Shown: positions 28,401 to 35,999, numbered from the stretch's first letter. The stretch: DNA of 36,273 nt from Micromonospora sp. ATA32 (GCA_016802835.1 JAEVHO010000004.1:1-36273), one strand, 5' to 3'. Made by a program: numbers and translations. The notes: generated from the letters alone by a model not told the origin.

Positions 28401-29763
28401 CGTACGGCTGGTCGGGCTCGAGGTCCGGGTGGTAGTTGACCAGCGGCCGCTGCACGAGGTGCAGCAGGCACCAGTGGCCTTCCGGCACGTCCCAGCGCAG
28501 CCGGCCGTCGGCGCCGACCTTGCCGGTGAGTTCGACGGCAGAGCCGCCGTCCAGCGCGCTGCCGCGGGCCTGCCCGCTGGTCACGCAGCTGCCGTCGCCG
28601 CGGGTGGGCAGGGCGACGGCGGCGACTAGCGAGGACGCCGGCGACTGGGTGACGTCCCAGCGGGCGAGGGCGGCGGAGAAGTCGTCCGCTAGCAGAGTGG
28701 CTCCGCCGTCGAGCGCGGTGACCTTCAGGTTGTCGAAGCGGGCCCGTTCGTCCTGGCCGGAGCGCAGGCCGACGCGACCCGTGGCGAGCGCGCCGATCCG
28801 CGGGTCGCTGCGGCTGCCGACCTCCCGGCCGTCGAGGAAGAGCGTCACGGTGTCGCCGCGGATGTCGGTCGCGACGTGGTGCCGCTCGCCGTCGCTGATC
28901 ATCGTTCCTGCCGGGATGCGGGCGCCGATGAGTTGGTACGCCCCGTTCACCCGGACGTGCACGCCGAACGTCGAGGCCGCCTCGGGGTTGTATGGGGAGG
29001 TGCTGCTCAGGTTGACCATGACGAGGTTGGCGGCGTCCCGGCTGTGCATGCTCCACCCGCCGGCCAGCGCGTCGACGGTCAGGTCGAACTCCATCCGGTA
29101 TCCGGACCAGTCGGCCCCGTCCTTCGCCAGGCCGACCTCTCCGCCGTTGCCGGTGAGGACACCGTCGCTGACCGACCAGCCGCTCGGCACCGGCACCGGT
29201 ACCGGCTGGTCGTAGTTGGCCGGGCCGGTGACGTCCTTGGCGACGGGGGTGAGATACCACGGCAGGTAGTCGGGATCGGCGGGCACCGCCTTCCCGTCGA
29301 CATCTCCACCCTTGACCGTACGGCCGCCAGCGAAGCCGCTCGGCCAGTTGAGGTCGTCGTAGAGCCACGCCTTCATGCCGCGACGTTTCGCCTCGGCGAG
29401 CGCAAAGCCCACCTTGTCGAAGTAGTCCTTCGACAGGTAGTAGCCGTTCTCGGTGACGCCGAAATCCCCGCCCAACCCCTGCCGCGGGTGAATGAAGAAC
29501 TCCTCGATGCCCTTGGCCTTCATCTCGTCGAGCTGCCGGGACAACTCATCCTCGGTGAGCTTGCCGTTCCAGAACCAGAAGGCGTGCGGCCGATCCGTCG
29601 CCGGCGGGTTTGAGAACGTGGCCGGATCCAGCCGCCCGGTCTCCGCGTCCCACCCGGTCTGCCCGCTGCCGCTAGGGCTGGCCGCCGCGGCCAACGGAAC
29701 GGTAGCCGCGAGGAGCAGCGCGGTCACGCCGCCCGCCGTCCAGGTGATGAACCTTCGCGCCAC
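25441..29763 (-). CDS. Secreted GH106 alpha-L-rhamnosidase, multidomain
   Basis: 1,440 residues, uninterrupted. The GTG at 29763 is chosen because AGAGGGG lies 5 bases before it and it starts a clean signal peptide (A-R-R-F-I-T-W, ending A-A-A-S-P); an upstream start at 29868 adds an unlikely arginine/proline tail. The catalytic region has W-F-W-N-G, I-H-P-R-Q-G-L-G-G, G-I-F-N-D-E-P-G-F (Glu about 493), S-N-P-L-V-E-E-D-L-G and A-E-T-F-G-A-F-G-W. A jelly-roll (LamG/DUF1080-like) module is inserted at about 165-330. A GH2-like sugar-binding domain (I-Y-R-R-E-V-D-I), an Ig-like domain and a C-terminal carbohydrate-binding-like beta domain follow. It heads the tightly coupled operon that runs down to lutC. 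Confidence 0.88.
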   Translation of the reverse strand: MARRFITWTAGGVTALLLAATVPLAAAASPSGSGQTGWDAETGRLDPATFSNPPATDRPHAFWFWNGKLTEDELSRQLDEMKAKGIEEFFIHPRQGLGGDFGVTENGYYLSKDYFDKVGFALAEAKRRGMKAWLYDDLNWPSGFAGGRTVKGGDVDGKAVPADPDYLPWYLTPVAKDVTGPANYDQPVPVPVPSGWSVSDGVLTGNGGEVGLAKDGADWSGYRMEFDLTVDALAGGWSMHSRDAANLVMVNLSSTSPYNPEAASTFGVHVRVNGAYQLIGARIPAGTMISDGERHHVATDIRGDTVTLFLDGREVGSRSDPRIGALATGRVGLRSGQDERARFDNLKVTALDGGATLLADDFSAALARWDVTQSPASSLVAAVALPTRGDGSCVTSGQARGSALDGGSAVELTGKVGADGRLRWDVPEGHWCLLHLVQRPLVNYHPDLEPDQPYVDMLNPKVTQKFIDITHETYGRRFGGDFGSTIQGIFNDEPGFYNNFPDNRGGIDSLGSIPWTPGFRDYLTGNAGYDLTARLAALWYDTGAATTKTRIDYYDALSDRYNEAHTKPLADWAEAHHIALISNPLVEEDLGSHRLIEGGSWFEMSKHYQLPGMDLISGLDTNVITPKLNSSVAHLFDRKRNLAETFGAFGWDLSMEEMKRTVAWEVAGGVDLIDNHAFYYSIDGQRRYESQPSEFFQNTFWPRFGVYASFTGRLVEPARGGTAVNPVGLLYPSSSVMAEGTPWTVRGFAGNGPGLSEVDGSWKGTSNALLAAQLDFDYLDELALAGDPDLDVGLTVGEGQLRLHDQTFQALVMPKTTVLSLEALAAAERLVAQGGTLVAVDGLPTREADGRDAELRQRLAALFGTDPAAPSAARKTSGAGGLAVYLPSRADLAATLKERIDLGVTLSPASPDIRVRHVKRAADDAVLITNLSAATVRTDVTVSVPQVPEIWDPETGRTELAPVFRLGDDRVTVPMQLRPYQATWLVLRPGSHPIGQTPHATASNATVSGIAADGDGLRARVAVERTGEVYVSGRYGGKTYGGSVTVSDPLTPIALDGSWEFRFDRDGAPTLSRPLGSWTGLDPAFSGTGIYRREVDIPDGFLADGRRVLLDLGSVRDLAAVAVNGSQARHVEWQPYTVDVTDLLRPGTNTVEVRVTNTQTNAFEGRANPSGLLGPVVLRPQRVLDVKLGAGEQVRSLALAAAPTSVRVLPGGSAQVTAVPDGIAPDRLSGTLAVSAPDGWTVQPGSQRYDVASSGTPVTLRPTATVTAATSTADGTYDVGLTATGDDGRTATATVQVVVTHSLVAWEFARDGDAEGWTAANQLTPFTVSGGVLATSATGGDPYLVQGQPLSQDLAQGLTVEVSMSTSASSQGQVFWTTAAQGGFSEDKSARFAVTGGATRTYTVTIPAQGTRLTGLRLDPLTTQGDIRIDAIRILPGGGA

Positions 29764-29864
29764 GACATCCCCTCTGGTCACTCGGACACTGTCGCCTGAC
29801 CGGGCTCGTCGCCACCCGCTGCGCGGGTGCGGCACCGGCGGCCTCGACCGCTGAATTCGGGCGC

Positions 29865-29985
29865 TCATGGTTTGACCTGCGCTCCGTACGCCTCGAACTC
29901 GACGAGTTGGAGCCGGTACAGGCCCCGCTGCGCGTCGTCGCCGGGAAGCGGCCGGTGACGAGACCGTTGGCGGACACGCGACAAG
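29865..29985 (-). pseudogene. C-terminal remnant of an F5/8C (discoidin) domain
   Basis: The frame ending at TGA 29865-29867 reads L-Y-R-L-Q-L-V-E-F-E-A-Y-G-A-Q-V-K-P-stop, which is how F5/8 type C domains end (compare R-V-I-E-L-E-A-Y in the next gene upstream). Just before it, in another frame, N-G-L-V-T-G-R-F-P-A-T-T resembles the preceding strand. It looks like the tail of a lost glycosidase gene. The rest of the 329-base gap (29764-30092) holds only this and the operator at 30047-30062. Confidence 0.5.
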
Positions 29986-30046
29986 GCGAGGAAGGTGTGC
30001 CGGGTGCGTGAGCTCATGTGGGATGTGCCTCCGGATCCTCGTGAAC

Positions 30047-30062
30047 GTTGGACCGTTTCAAC
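30047..30062 (-). promoter_or_regulatory. LacI-type operator candidate upstream of the GH106-to-lutC operon
   Basis: On the minus strand GTTGAAACGGTCCAAC is an imperfect 16-bp palindrome around a central CG, with 12 of 16 positions symmetric. This is the usual shape of LacI-family operators. It agrees at 11 of 16 positions with the site at 34096-34111 when both are read on the plus strand, including CGTTTCAA. It lies about 285 bases before the GTG at 29763, on the far side of the F5/8C remnant. Confidence 0.5.
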
Positions 30063-30092
30063 CACTCGCGTTGTTCCTGCTAGCGGTAGTAG

Positions 30093-33000
30093 TCAGCTGG
30101 TCGGCGGGGAGGTGCCTGGGGCGTACGCCTCGAGTTCGATCACCCGGCTGAACTGGCCGTCGTTGCTGGCCAGCGCGACCAACCGCAGCGCGGTCGTACT
30201 CGTGGCGGCGAACGTCGCGTCCACCCGGCCTGCGGTGTTGCCGCAAACCGACGCCACCGTTCGCCACTGGCCGTCGACGAACGCCTGGACGTCGAAGTCC
30301 CGCAGGCCGTAGCGGGCGTCGGGGTGGGTGTAGAGGCGGGCCCGGTCGAGGGTGACCGGACGGTTCCACGTCGCGGTCAGCGTGTCCGGGAAACTCTGGA
30401 AGGTGCCGTCGTTCCAGCCGGCGCCGCCGTCCCAGCGCGCCGCGGAGGTGTCGCCGTCGTTCGCCTTGGCGGCCGAGAAGCCGGGCCAGGTGCTGGAGGC
30501 GGTCATCGCCGCGACGCGGGTGAGGTTGCCGCTCGCGACGAGGGGCACCCTCGCCGTGCTCGTGCCCACGGCGAGACTCACCGTGCCACTCGTCGCGGCC
30601 TGGTCGGACCGCTCGATCGTGACCGGCACCTCCACGCCCTGCCCGGCGGGCACGGTGACCGAGTCGGCGTCCATGGTCGCGGTGAACCCGGCGGATGCCG
30701 TGACCTGCGGCCGCGCGGTCACCTCGGCGTCGCCGAGGTTGACCAGCCGGAAGGTCGCGGTCGAGGTCCAGCCCGGTACGACCGCGGCCTGGCCGGTGGA
30801 CGCCTCGACGACCACCGGGCTCGTCTGCGGCGGCGTGTCCGGGGTGCGGGTGACGAACGACCACCGACCCGAGCCGACCCGGTAGATCGCGCGGTCACCC
30901 TGGATGCCGACGAACGTGGCGCCCGCGGTCGCCGAGGCAAGCCAGCGACCGGAGTTCTCGCCGAACAGCGGCACCGAGACCGTCGCGCTGCTGTTGACCG
31001 GCACCTCGACGTCGAGGTGCAGGGTCTTCCCGTCGCGGCGCCACTCGCTGACGATCCGGCCGTACGGCGAGCGCTGCTCGGCTCGTACGTGGGACATGTC
31101 GCCGGTGACCTCCGGCTGCACCAGGAAGGTCTGGTAGCCGGGTGTCGCGGAGCGGATGCCGCCGAGGTACCGGTAGTACCAGCCGTCGATGGCGCCGAGC
31201 ATGAAGTGGTTCTGCGAGGCGCCCGCCGTAGGGCCGTCCCACAATTCGGTGAGCGTGGTCGCGCCGTGCAGCACCTGATAGGCGTAGCTCGGGCTGCTCG
31301 GGTTGTTGGCCAGCGCCTGGACCAGGTCGGCGTGACCGCCGTCGGCGAGCACGTCCAGCAGGGCGGGCAGGCCAATCTCGCCGGTGGACAGGTGGTTGCC
31401 CCGCGCCTTGACGTCGTCGGCGACGTGCTGGAGGACGGCCGCCCGGGCGTCGGCGGGAACCATGCCGGCCCACAGCGGCAGCGCGTTGCTGGCCTGGCTA
31501 CCGGCGGCGTAGCTGTTGGTATCGGCGTGGAAGTACCTGGCGTTGAACGCGCTGCGGATCTGTTCAGCCCGCTCGGCGTTCGCGGCCTTGCCCGCCGTGT
31601 CGCCGACCGCCTCGGCGATCTGCGTCATGGCCGTGGCGAACCGGTAGTATGCGGTGGTCGCGGTGACGGCCAGCGGCGTGCTCGTGTCGAAGGCGACCCA
31701 GTCGCCGAGCCCGTGCGAGAGCATGTTCCCGTTCGCCTTGGTGGCGAGATAGTCCATGTAGCGTTTCATCGCCGGGTAGTGCTCGCGCAGCACCCGCGCG
31801 TCGCCGTACGAGCGGTACATCTGCCATGGCACCAGGATGAGGGCGCCGCCCCAGTTCGGGTCGTCGCGAAAACCGCCGGAGAAGACGGTGTATTCCGGCG
31901 CGATGTCCGGGACCATGCCGTTGGCGAGTTGAGCGTCCTCGATGTCGCGGACGATCTTGTTGTAGTAGGCGCCGAGGTCGAAGTTGGCGGTGAGGGCGTC
32001 GCCGACCAGGTGCGACTCCTCCAGCCAGCCGAGCTTCTCCCGATGCGGGCAGTCGGTGAGGACGGAGAACATGTTGCCGTCGATGGCCGTGTTCACGATG
32101 TCGTGGATCCGGTTGACCATGGGGTCGGAGGTGTCGAGGCTGCCGGTGCGCTCGTTGTCCGCCCGCAGCACGATGCCCTGCACGTCCACGAGGGCCGGTG
32201 GTGTGTCGGTGCCGGAGATCTCGAGGTAGCGGAAGCCGTAGTACATGAAGCGAGGGTGCCAGGTGAAGGCGGCGTCCGTGGCGGGCGTGACGTCGAAAAA
32301 GACCGGGGAGCCGACCTGACCCTGGTCGACCCGGCCGTTGACGAGCGCCTCCGCGGGACGCAGCCGCACCTTGGAGCCGGCGGCGCCGCGCAGCGTGACC
32401 TGCGGCCAACCGGCGATGTTGCGGCCAAGATCGTAGAGCCAGGTGCCTGCCGCGACTTCGGTCCGGGAAACGGCGTTCAGGGTCGTCTGTGCACGGATCG
32501 GCGGTGCCGCGCGGGCGGTGAGCCGGCTGCCTGCCGTGGGCGCGGTCGTCTCCTCCGCCGGCACCCAGCCGCTTCGGTCGCCGTCCGGACGGTCCCAACC
32601 GGTGATCTCGCGCCGGCTGTCGTAGTCCTCTCCGCCGTACCAGCTGGAGAAGGTCGTTGGGCCGTCAGCGGTCAGCCACGAGCCGTCGGAGGCGACCACG
32701 GCGTCGGTGCCGTCCGTGTATGTGATCTCCAGTTGGGCGACGAGCTTCGGAGCGCCCATCGAGCCGGAGAACTTCTGGTACCGGCCCGGCGTCGATGGCA
32801 CGTTGTAGATGCCGTTGCCCAGCTCGAAGCCGAGGGCGTTCGCGCCCTGGCGGAGTTGGCCGGTCACGTCGTGGGTCGCGTACTCGACGCGCGTGCGGTA
32901 GTCGGTGTTGGCCGGTTCCAGCACCGCATCGCCGACCTTGGCGCCGTTGAGGCGCGCCTCGTAGACGCCGAGGCCGGTGGCGTAGAGCCGAGCCCGCGCA

Positions 33001-34067
33001 ACCGGCTTGTCCACCGTGAAGGTCTTCGCGAACAGCGGCATGGCGCTGGGTTTGGCCGGCGGCTTCGGTGCGGCCTGACCGGTCACCGTCGCCACGACGG
33101 TGCCCATCGCCTCGCCCGCGGCCCGCACCTGCACCGTGTAGTTCTCTGGGAAGTTCGGCATGGAGCCGTCCGCCGTGAGCATGTCCGTGCGCGGGTACAG
33201 CATCAGCTTGTCGACGTCGGTGTCGCGGCCGAGGTCGAGCTCGAGCCAGATCGAGCCGTCCAGGTCCTGATACTGCCGCTCGTAACTGGTGTAGCCCATC
33301 GGGCGGCCGTCGCTGGTCAGCCGGCCGTCGTGGATGGCCTGCAGGGCCCAGCTGTCGGCGACCTCGAAGGACTCGGAGGCCTTCGCGACGGCGTCGCGGG
33401 AGAGCAGCTCGCCCCCGCCGTACACCTCCATCTCGGCCAGCTGGAGCCGCGAGACGGGGTACGGCCAGCCTTCCTTGATCGGCCTACCCAGCCGGGTGAC
33501 GTCCAGCCGCACATAACGCCCGTGCCGGGCGGGGAACGTGACGGTGACCGGGGTGGTGTGTGCGAGCCAGGCGGGGTTGGCGATCCAGCGGGCCGACCAG
33601 TCGGTGGGCTTGAGCAGCCCGGTCTCCCAGGAGCCGATGCCGCTAAAGGGCGACGGGCGGTCGTCGGCGTCCCAGGCGCGCACGGCCCAGTAGGCGCGCT
33701 GGCGGGAGTGCAGCGGTTTGCCCTCGTAGCGGATGCCCACGGATTGGTTCGAGTCGACTTTTCCGCTGTCCCACAAGTCACCGTTGCCGGCGGCGAGCCG
33801 CTGCGGGCTGGAGGCGACGAGCGTCTGGTAGGCGGTCTGGATCGCGTTGCGCCGCGTGGCGGCCAACTGCCAGCTCAGCGAGGGTGTCGGGTCCTCGATG
33901 CCGAGCGGGTCGGCGAGTGAATCCACGGTGAGCGCGCCGACCGACAGGACGGACGCGGTGGCGGCGGGAGCCGCCGCGACGGGTGCCGCCCACGCCACCG
34001 CGGCGGCGACCACGCCAGCGGCGAAGACCGCCACGGGGATGCGCAACCGGCCCGATGCAAGCCTCAT
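30093..34067 (-). CDS. Secreted GH78 alpha-L-rhamnosidase with discoidin-like domains near both ends
   Basis: 1,324 residues, uninterrupted. The ATG at 34067 (M-R-L-A-S-G) follows AGAGGA; ATG 34097 is an alternative that adds ten residues. A signal peptide ends near V-A-A-A-P. An Ig-like GH78 N-terminal domain (D-P-L-G-I-E-D-P-T-P-S-L-S-W) is followed by an F5/8C-like module (about 165-330: Y-V-R-L-D-V-T-R-L-G, A-E-M-E-V-Y-G), the rhamnosidase N and B domains, and the six-hairpin domain with D-C-P-H-R-E-K-L-G-W (general acid candidate Glu677) and T-L-T-E-L-W-D-G (general base candidate Glu941). Q-N-H-F-M-L-G-A-I-D-G-W follows. The C-terminal part has a NEW3/Ig-like domain and a second F5/8C domain ending V-I-E-L-E-A-Y. 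This is the best-preserved GH78 of the locus. Confidence 0.93.
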   Translation of the reverse strand: MRLASGRLRIPVAVFAAGVVAAAVAWAAPVAAAPAATASVLSVGALTVDSLADPLGIEDPTPSLSWQLAATRRNAIQTAYQTLVASSPQRLAAGNGDLWDSGKVDSNQSVGIRYEGKPLHSRQRAYWAVRAWDADDRPSPFSGIGSWETGLLKPTDWSARWIANPAWLAHTTPVTVTFPARHGRYVRLDVTRLGRPIKEGWPYPVSRLQLAEMEVYGGGELLSRDAVAKASESFEVADSWALQAIHDGRLTSDGRPMGYTSYERQYQDLDGSIWLELDLGRDTDVDKLMLYPRTDMLTADGSMPNFPENYTVQVRAAGEAMGTVVATVTGQAAPKPPAKPSAMPLFAKTFTVDKPVARARLYATGLGVYEARLNGAKVGDAVLEPANTDYRTRVEYATHDVTGQLRQGANALGFELGNGIYNVPSTPGRYQKFSGSMGAPKLVAQLEITYTDGTDAVVASDGSWLTADGPTTFSSWYGGEDYDSRREITGWDRPDGDRSGWVPAEETTAPTAGSRLTARAAPPIRAQTTLNAVSRTEVAAGTWLYDLGRNIAGWPQVTLRGAAGSKVRLRPAEALVNGRVDQGQVGSPVFFDVTPATDAAFTWHPRFMYYGFRYLEISGTDTPPALVDVQGIVLRADNERTGSLDTSDPMVNRIHDIVNTAIDGNMFSVLTDCPHREKLGWLEESHLVGDALTANFDLGAYYNKIVRDIEDAQLANGMVPDIAPEYTVFSGGFRDDPNWGGALILVPWQMYRSYGDARVLREHYPAMKRYMDYLATKANGNMLSHGLGDWVAFDTSTPLAVTATTAYYRFATAMTQIAEAVGDTAGKAANAERAEQIRSAFNARYFHADTNSYAAGSQASNALPLWAGMVPADARAAVLQHVADDVKARGNHLSTGEIGLPALLDVLADGGHADLVQALANNPSSPSYAYQVLHGATTLTELWDGPTAGASQNHFMLGAIDGWYYRYLGGIRSATPGYQTFLVQPEVTGDMSHVRAEQRSPYGRIVSEWRRDGKTLHLDVEVPVNSSATVSVPLFGENSGRWLASATAGATFVGIQGDRAIYRVGSGRWSFVTRTPDTPPQTSPVVVEASTGQAAVVPGWTSTATFRLVNLGDAEVTARPQVTASAGFTATMDADSVTVPAGQGVEVPVTIERSDQAATSGTVSLAVGTSTARVPLVASGNLTRVAAMTASSTWPGFSAAKANDGDTSAARWDGGAGWNDGTFQSFPDTLTATWNRPVTLDRARLYTHPDARYGLRDFDVQAFVDGQWRTVASVCGNTAGRVDATFAATSTTALRLVALASNDGQFSRVIELEAYAPGTSPPTS

Positions 34068-34095
34068 GCCCGCGGTCCTCTCACTCGACCCTCGC

Positions 34096-34111
34096 ATTAG
34101 AACGTTTCAAA
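34096..34111 (-). promoter_or_regulatory. LacI-type operator candidate upstream of the GH78 gene
   Basis: TTTGAAACGTTCTAAT on the minus strand has a central CG and a good GAAACGTT core, and is related to the site at 30047-30062. It sits 28 bases before the ATG at 34067, where a repressor would cover the promoter or the transcription start. Confidence 0.5.
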
Positions 34112-34268
34112 GTGACACCGGTGACTTCTTAACCGACGGGAAACACGTAGCACAACCCCTTGTCCAGATCCGGCCACCTGACGGCCGGCACCGGGACGTC
34201 AGGACACCAGCGTGAAGGCAGCCGGCCGGCTCGCCGCCGCCCCGTGGCCGCGGATCCTCATCGGGCGG

Positions 34269-34484
34269 TCAGACCAGATGGCGGCGGGCCGCCCAGACCA
34301 CCGCCTCGATCGGCGTGGTCACGCCCAGTCGGTCGCAGATCGTCCGAGTGCGCCGGCGCACCGTCCGCTCCGACATCTCCAGGCGCCGGGCCACGGCGTC
34401 CAGCGACAGTCCTCGCGCGAGCAGCGCGAGCAGCGCCACATCGTCCTCGGACAGATCAGGACGTGGCACGCCTGGGGCGTCCAC
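34269..34484 (-). CDS. Stand-alone LuxR-type HTH protein
   Basis: A 71-residue protein consisting almost only of a LuxR/GerE helix-turn-helix: L-S-E-D-D-V-A-L-L-A-L-L-A-R-G-L, then A-V-A-R-R-L-E-M-S-E-R-T-V-R-R-R, then I-C-D-R-L-G-V-T-T-P-I-E-A-V. The GTG at 34484 follows GGAGGGGGG. It has no receiver or ligand domain. It starts 18 bases after the stop of the isomerase-family gene and lies in the same reading frame, separated by one TGA and six codons, so a read-through product would be an isomerase with a C-terminal HTH. It could regulate the rhamnosidase genes next to it, either as a GerE-like small regulator or as the surviving end of a larger LuxR protein. Confidence 0.8.
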   Translation of the reverse strand: MDAPGVPRPDLSEDDVALLALLARGLSLDAVARRLEMSERTVRRRTRTICDRLGVTTPIEAVVWAARRHLV

Positions 34485-34502
34485 GTGCCCGCCCCCCTCC
34501 GG

Positions 34503-35957
34503 TCATACCCGCAGCTCGCGGAACTCGACGTCGAGCAGCTCCGCGACCGCCCTCAATTCGGCCACCCGGTGCCCGGTCCCGAGCGCCCAGTGATGCCCCA
34601 CACCGCTCGCGCTCCACGCGTCGGTCCACTCGCCCGGGTGACAGCTGAAGTCCACGCGCGAAGTGGTGTTCCCGATCTGGAGCAGCGGCCCGGCGACGAC
34701 TGTGCCCTCGGACGCCAGGAACGTGTACCGCCCGTCGCGGGTCTGCCCGACGCCGAAGGCCGTCACCGGGCCATGCTTCACGTCGAACTCGACCGAGACG
34801 CCCCAGCCCCGCTTGCCGTGGTACACGCCCAGCCCGCGCAGCAGCGGCTTACCGTCGCTGATCGCGAGATGCGCCGGGCCGTCGTGGCCCATCTCCACCA
34901 CGTCGTCGAAGAAGTTCAGCGCCTGCAGCTCGGTGAACGACCCGCCGGCACCGAGCCGGTCCATGATGAGCATCGCCAGCGACGTGCGCAGCTCGTACTC
35001 GCCGGCCGCCGGGATGCCCCGCGCGGTGAGCAGGGAGGCCCCGAGGATCATGCCGGCGCCGAGCCGCTCGTGCTGCTCGCCCTTTAGGCCGCGGTGGTAG
35101 TAGGCGAGGCTGTCCAGCTCGAAGTCCTCGATCAGCCGGTCGAGCCCGACCGACACGCGCGCGGCCCACTGGAAGTCCTCATCGACGACGGAGTTGGTGA
35201 CTTCGAAGATCTCCCGCGCCTGCTCCATCTTAGCCCGAACCTGCTCCTCGGTCGCGGCGTTGACGCGTACACGCAGGTCGTCGAACTCGACGACCTCCAT
35301 GTGCCCGCCGAAGTTGGCCGGCACCATGGTCAAATCGGTGGAGACGTCCAGCATGCCGGGGTAAAGATGCCCCATCAGGCCGTGGCGGCCATGCCGCAGA
35401 GCAGCCCGTACGCCGGCCGCCTTCACCCAGCGCGCGATCCGCGCCCAGGCTCGCTCGTCCTCCAGGTAACCCGAGACGGATCGGAACGGGATGCCGCAGC
35501 GGGTGAAGGTGTTGGCCATTTCCGGCAGTGGGCAGGCGCCGCAGTAGGCAAGCCACTGTCCGGTGTCGAAGCTCGCGTGGTCCATCGCCTCGGTCGGCTG
35601 CAGGTTGATGAGCAGCACCGGCGCGTCGCTGCGCTGGGCGATCGGCAGGAGCATCGTCGCGGTCATGTAGGTGGTGAGAAAGCCGACGATGATGTCGCAG
35701 CCGGCGACCCGCAGCTTCTCCGCCGCTGCCGCACCCTCCTGCGCATCGGAGATGAAGCCGACGTCGACGACGTCCGCACCGAGGGCATGCATCTTCTCGC
35801 TCACCCGGGCGGCCGACCGCTGCAGTTGCGGCAGCAGGTCGGGAAACTGTGGCCAGTACGCCCCGAGCCCGCCCGCTACGAGCCCGACCTTGACGCGGCG
35901 GTGCGGGCTACGGGCCAGCATGGGGCTGGCGGCGACCGGCTCAGTCGTGGTGGTCAT
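34503..35957 (-). CDS. L-fucose/L-arabinose isomerase-family protein
   Basis: A 484-residue protein starting at ATG 35957 (M-T-T-T-T-E-P) after AGGA. It belongs to the ketol-isomerase superfamily that includes L-arabinose isomerase: K-V-G-L-V-A-G-G-L at the N-terminus, D-I-I-V-G-F-L-T-T-Y-M-T, then the metal-site-like segments A-G-E-Y-E-L-R-T, V-V-E-M-G-H-D-G-P and G-V-G-H-H-W-A-L-G-T-G-H. Candidate metal ligands (two Glu, two His) are present. The substrate is not certain. Beside rhamnosidases and a rhamnulokinase it may isomerise L-rhamnose, or L-arabinose or L-fucose released from the same plant polymer. It is not the classic RhaA type. It is followed by the small HTH gene. Confidence 0.82.
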   Translation of the reverse strand: MTTTTEPVAASPMLARSPHRRVKVGLVAGGLGAYWPQFPDLLPQLQRSAARVSEKMHALGADVVDVGFISDAQEGAAAAEKLRVAGCDIIVGFLTTYMTATMLLPIAQRSDAPVLLINLQPTEAMDHASFDTGQWLAYCGACPLPEMANTFTRCGIPFRSVSGYLEDERAWARIARWVKAAGVRAALRHGRHGLMGHLYPGMLDVSTDLTMVPANFGGHMEVVEFDDLRVRVNAATEEQVRAKMEQAREIFEVTNSVVDEDFQWAARVSVGLDRLIEDFELDSLAYYHRGLKGEQHERLGAGMILGASLLTARGIPAAGEYELRTSLAMLIMDRLGAGGSFTELQALNFFDDVVEMGHDGPAHLAISDGKPLLRGLGVYHGKRGWGVSVEFDVKHGPVTAFGVGQTRDGRYTFLASEGTVVAGPLLQIGNTTSRVDFSCHPGEWTDAWSASGVGHHWALGTGHRVAELRAVAELLDVEFRELRV

Positions 35958-35999
35958 GTCCGTGGTCCTAATGAGTTCTGGGAGTGAGCCATCCGGCAA

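Noticed and set aside
29764..29868. Start of the GH106 gene at 29868
   Set aside because: It would add 35 arginine/proline-rich residues before a complete signal peptide that has its own ribosome binding site.
30324..33920. A 1,198-codon open frame on the plus strand opposite the GH78 gene
   Set aside because: It is rich in V/G/R/A/E as expected for the antisense of a GC-rich gene, has no motif, signal or ribosome binding site, and the opposite strand encodes a clear GH78 enzyme.
34068..34097. ATG 34097 as start of the large GH78 gene
   Set aside because: AGAGGA sits before ATG 34067, which begins the signal peptide; the upstream start overlaps the operator.
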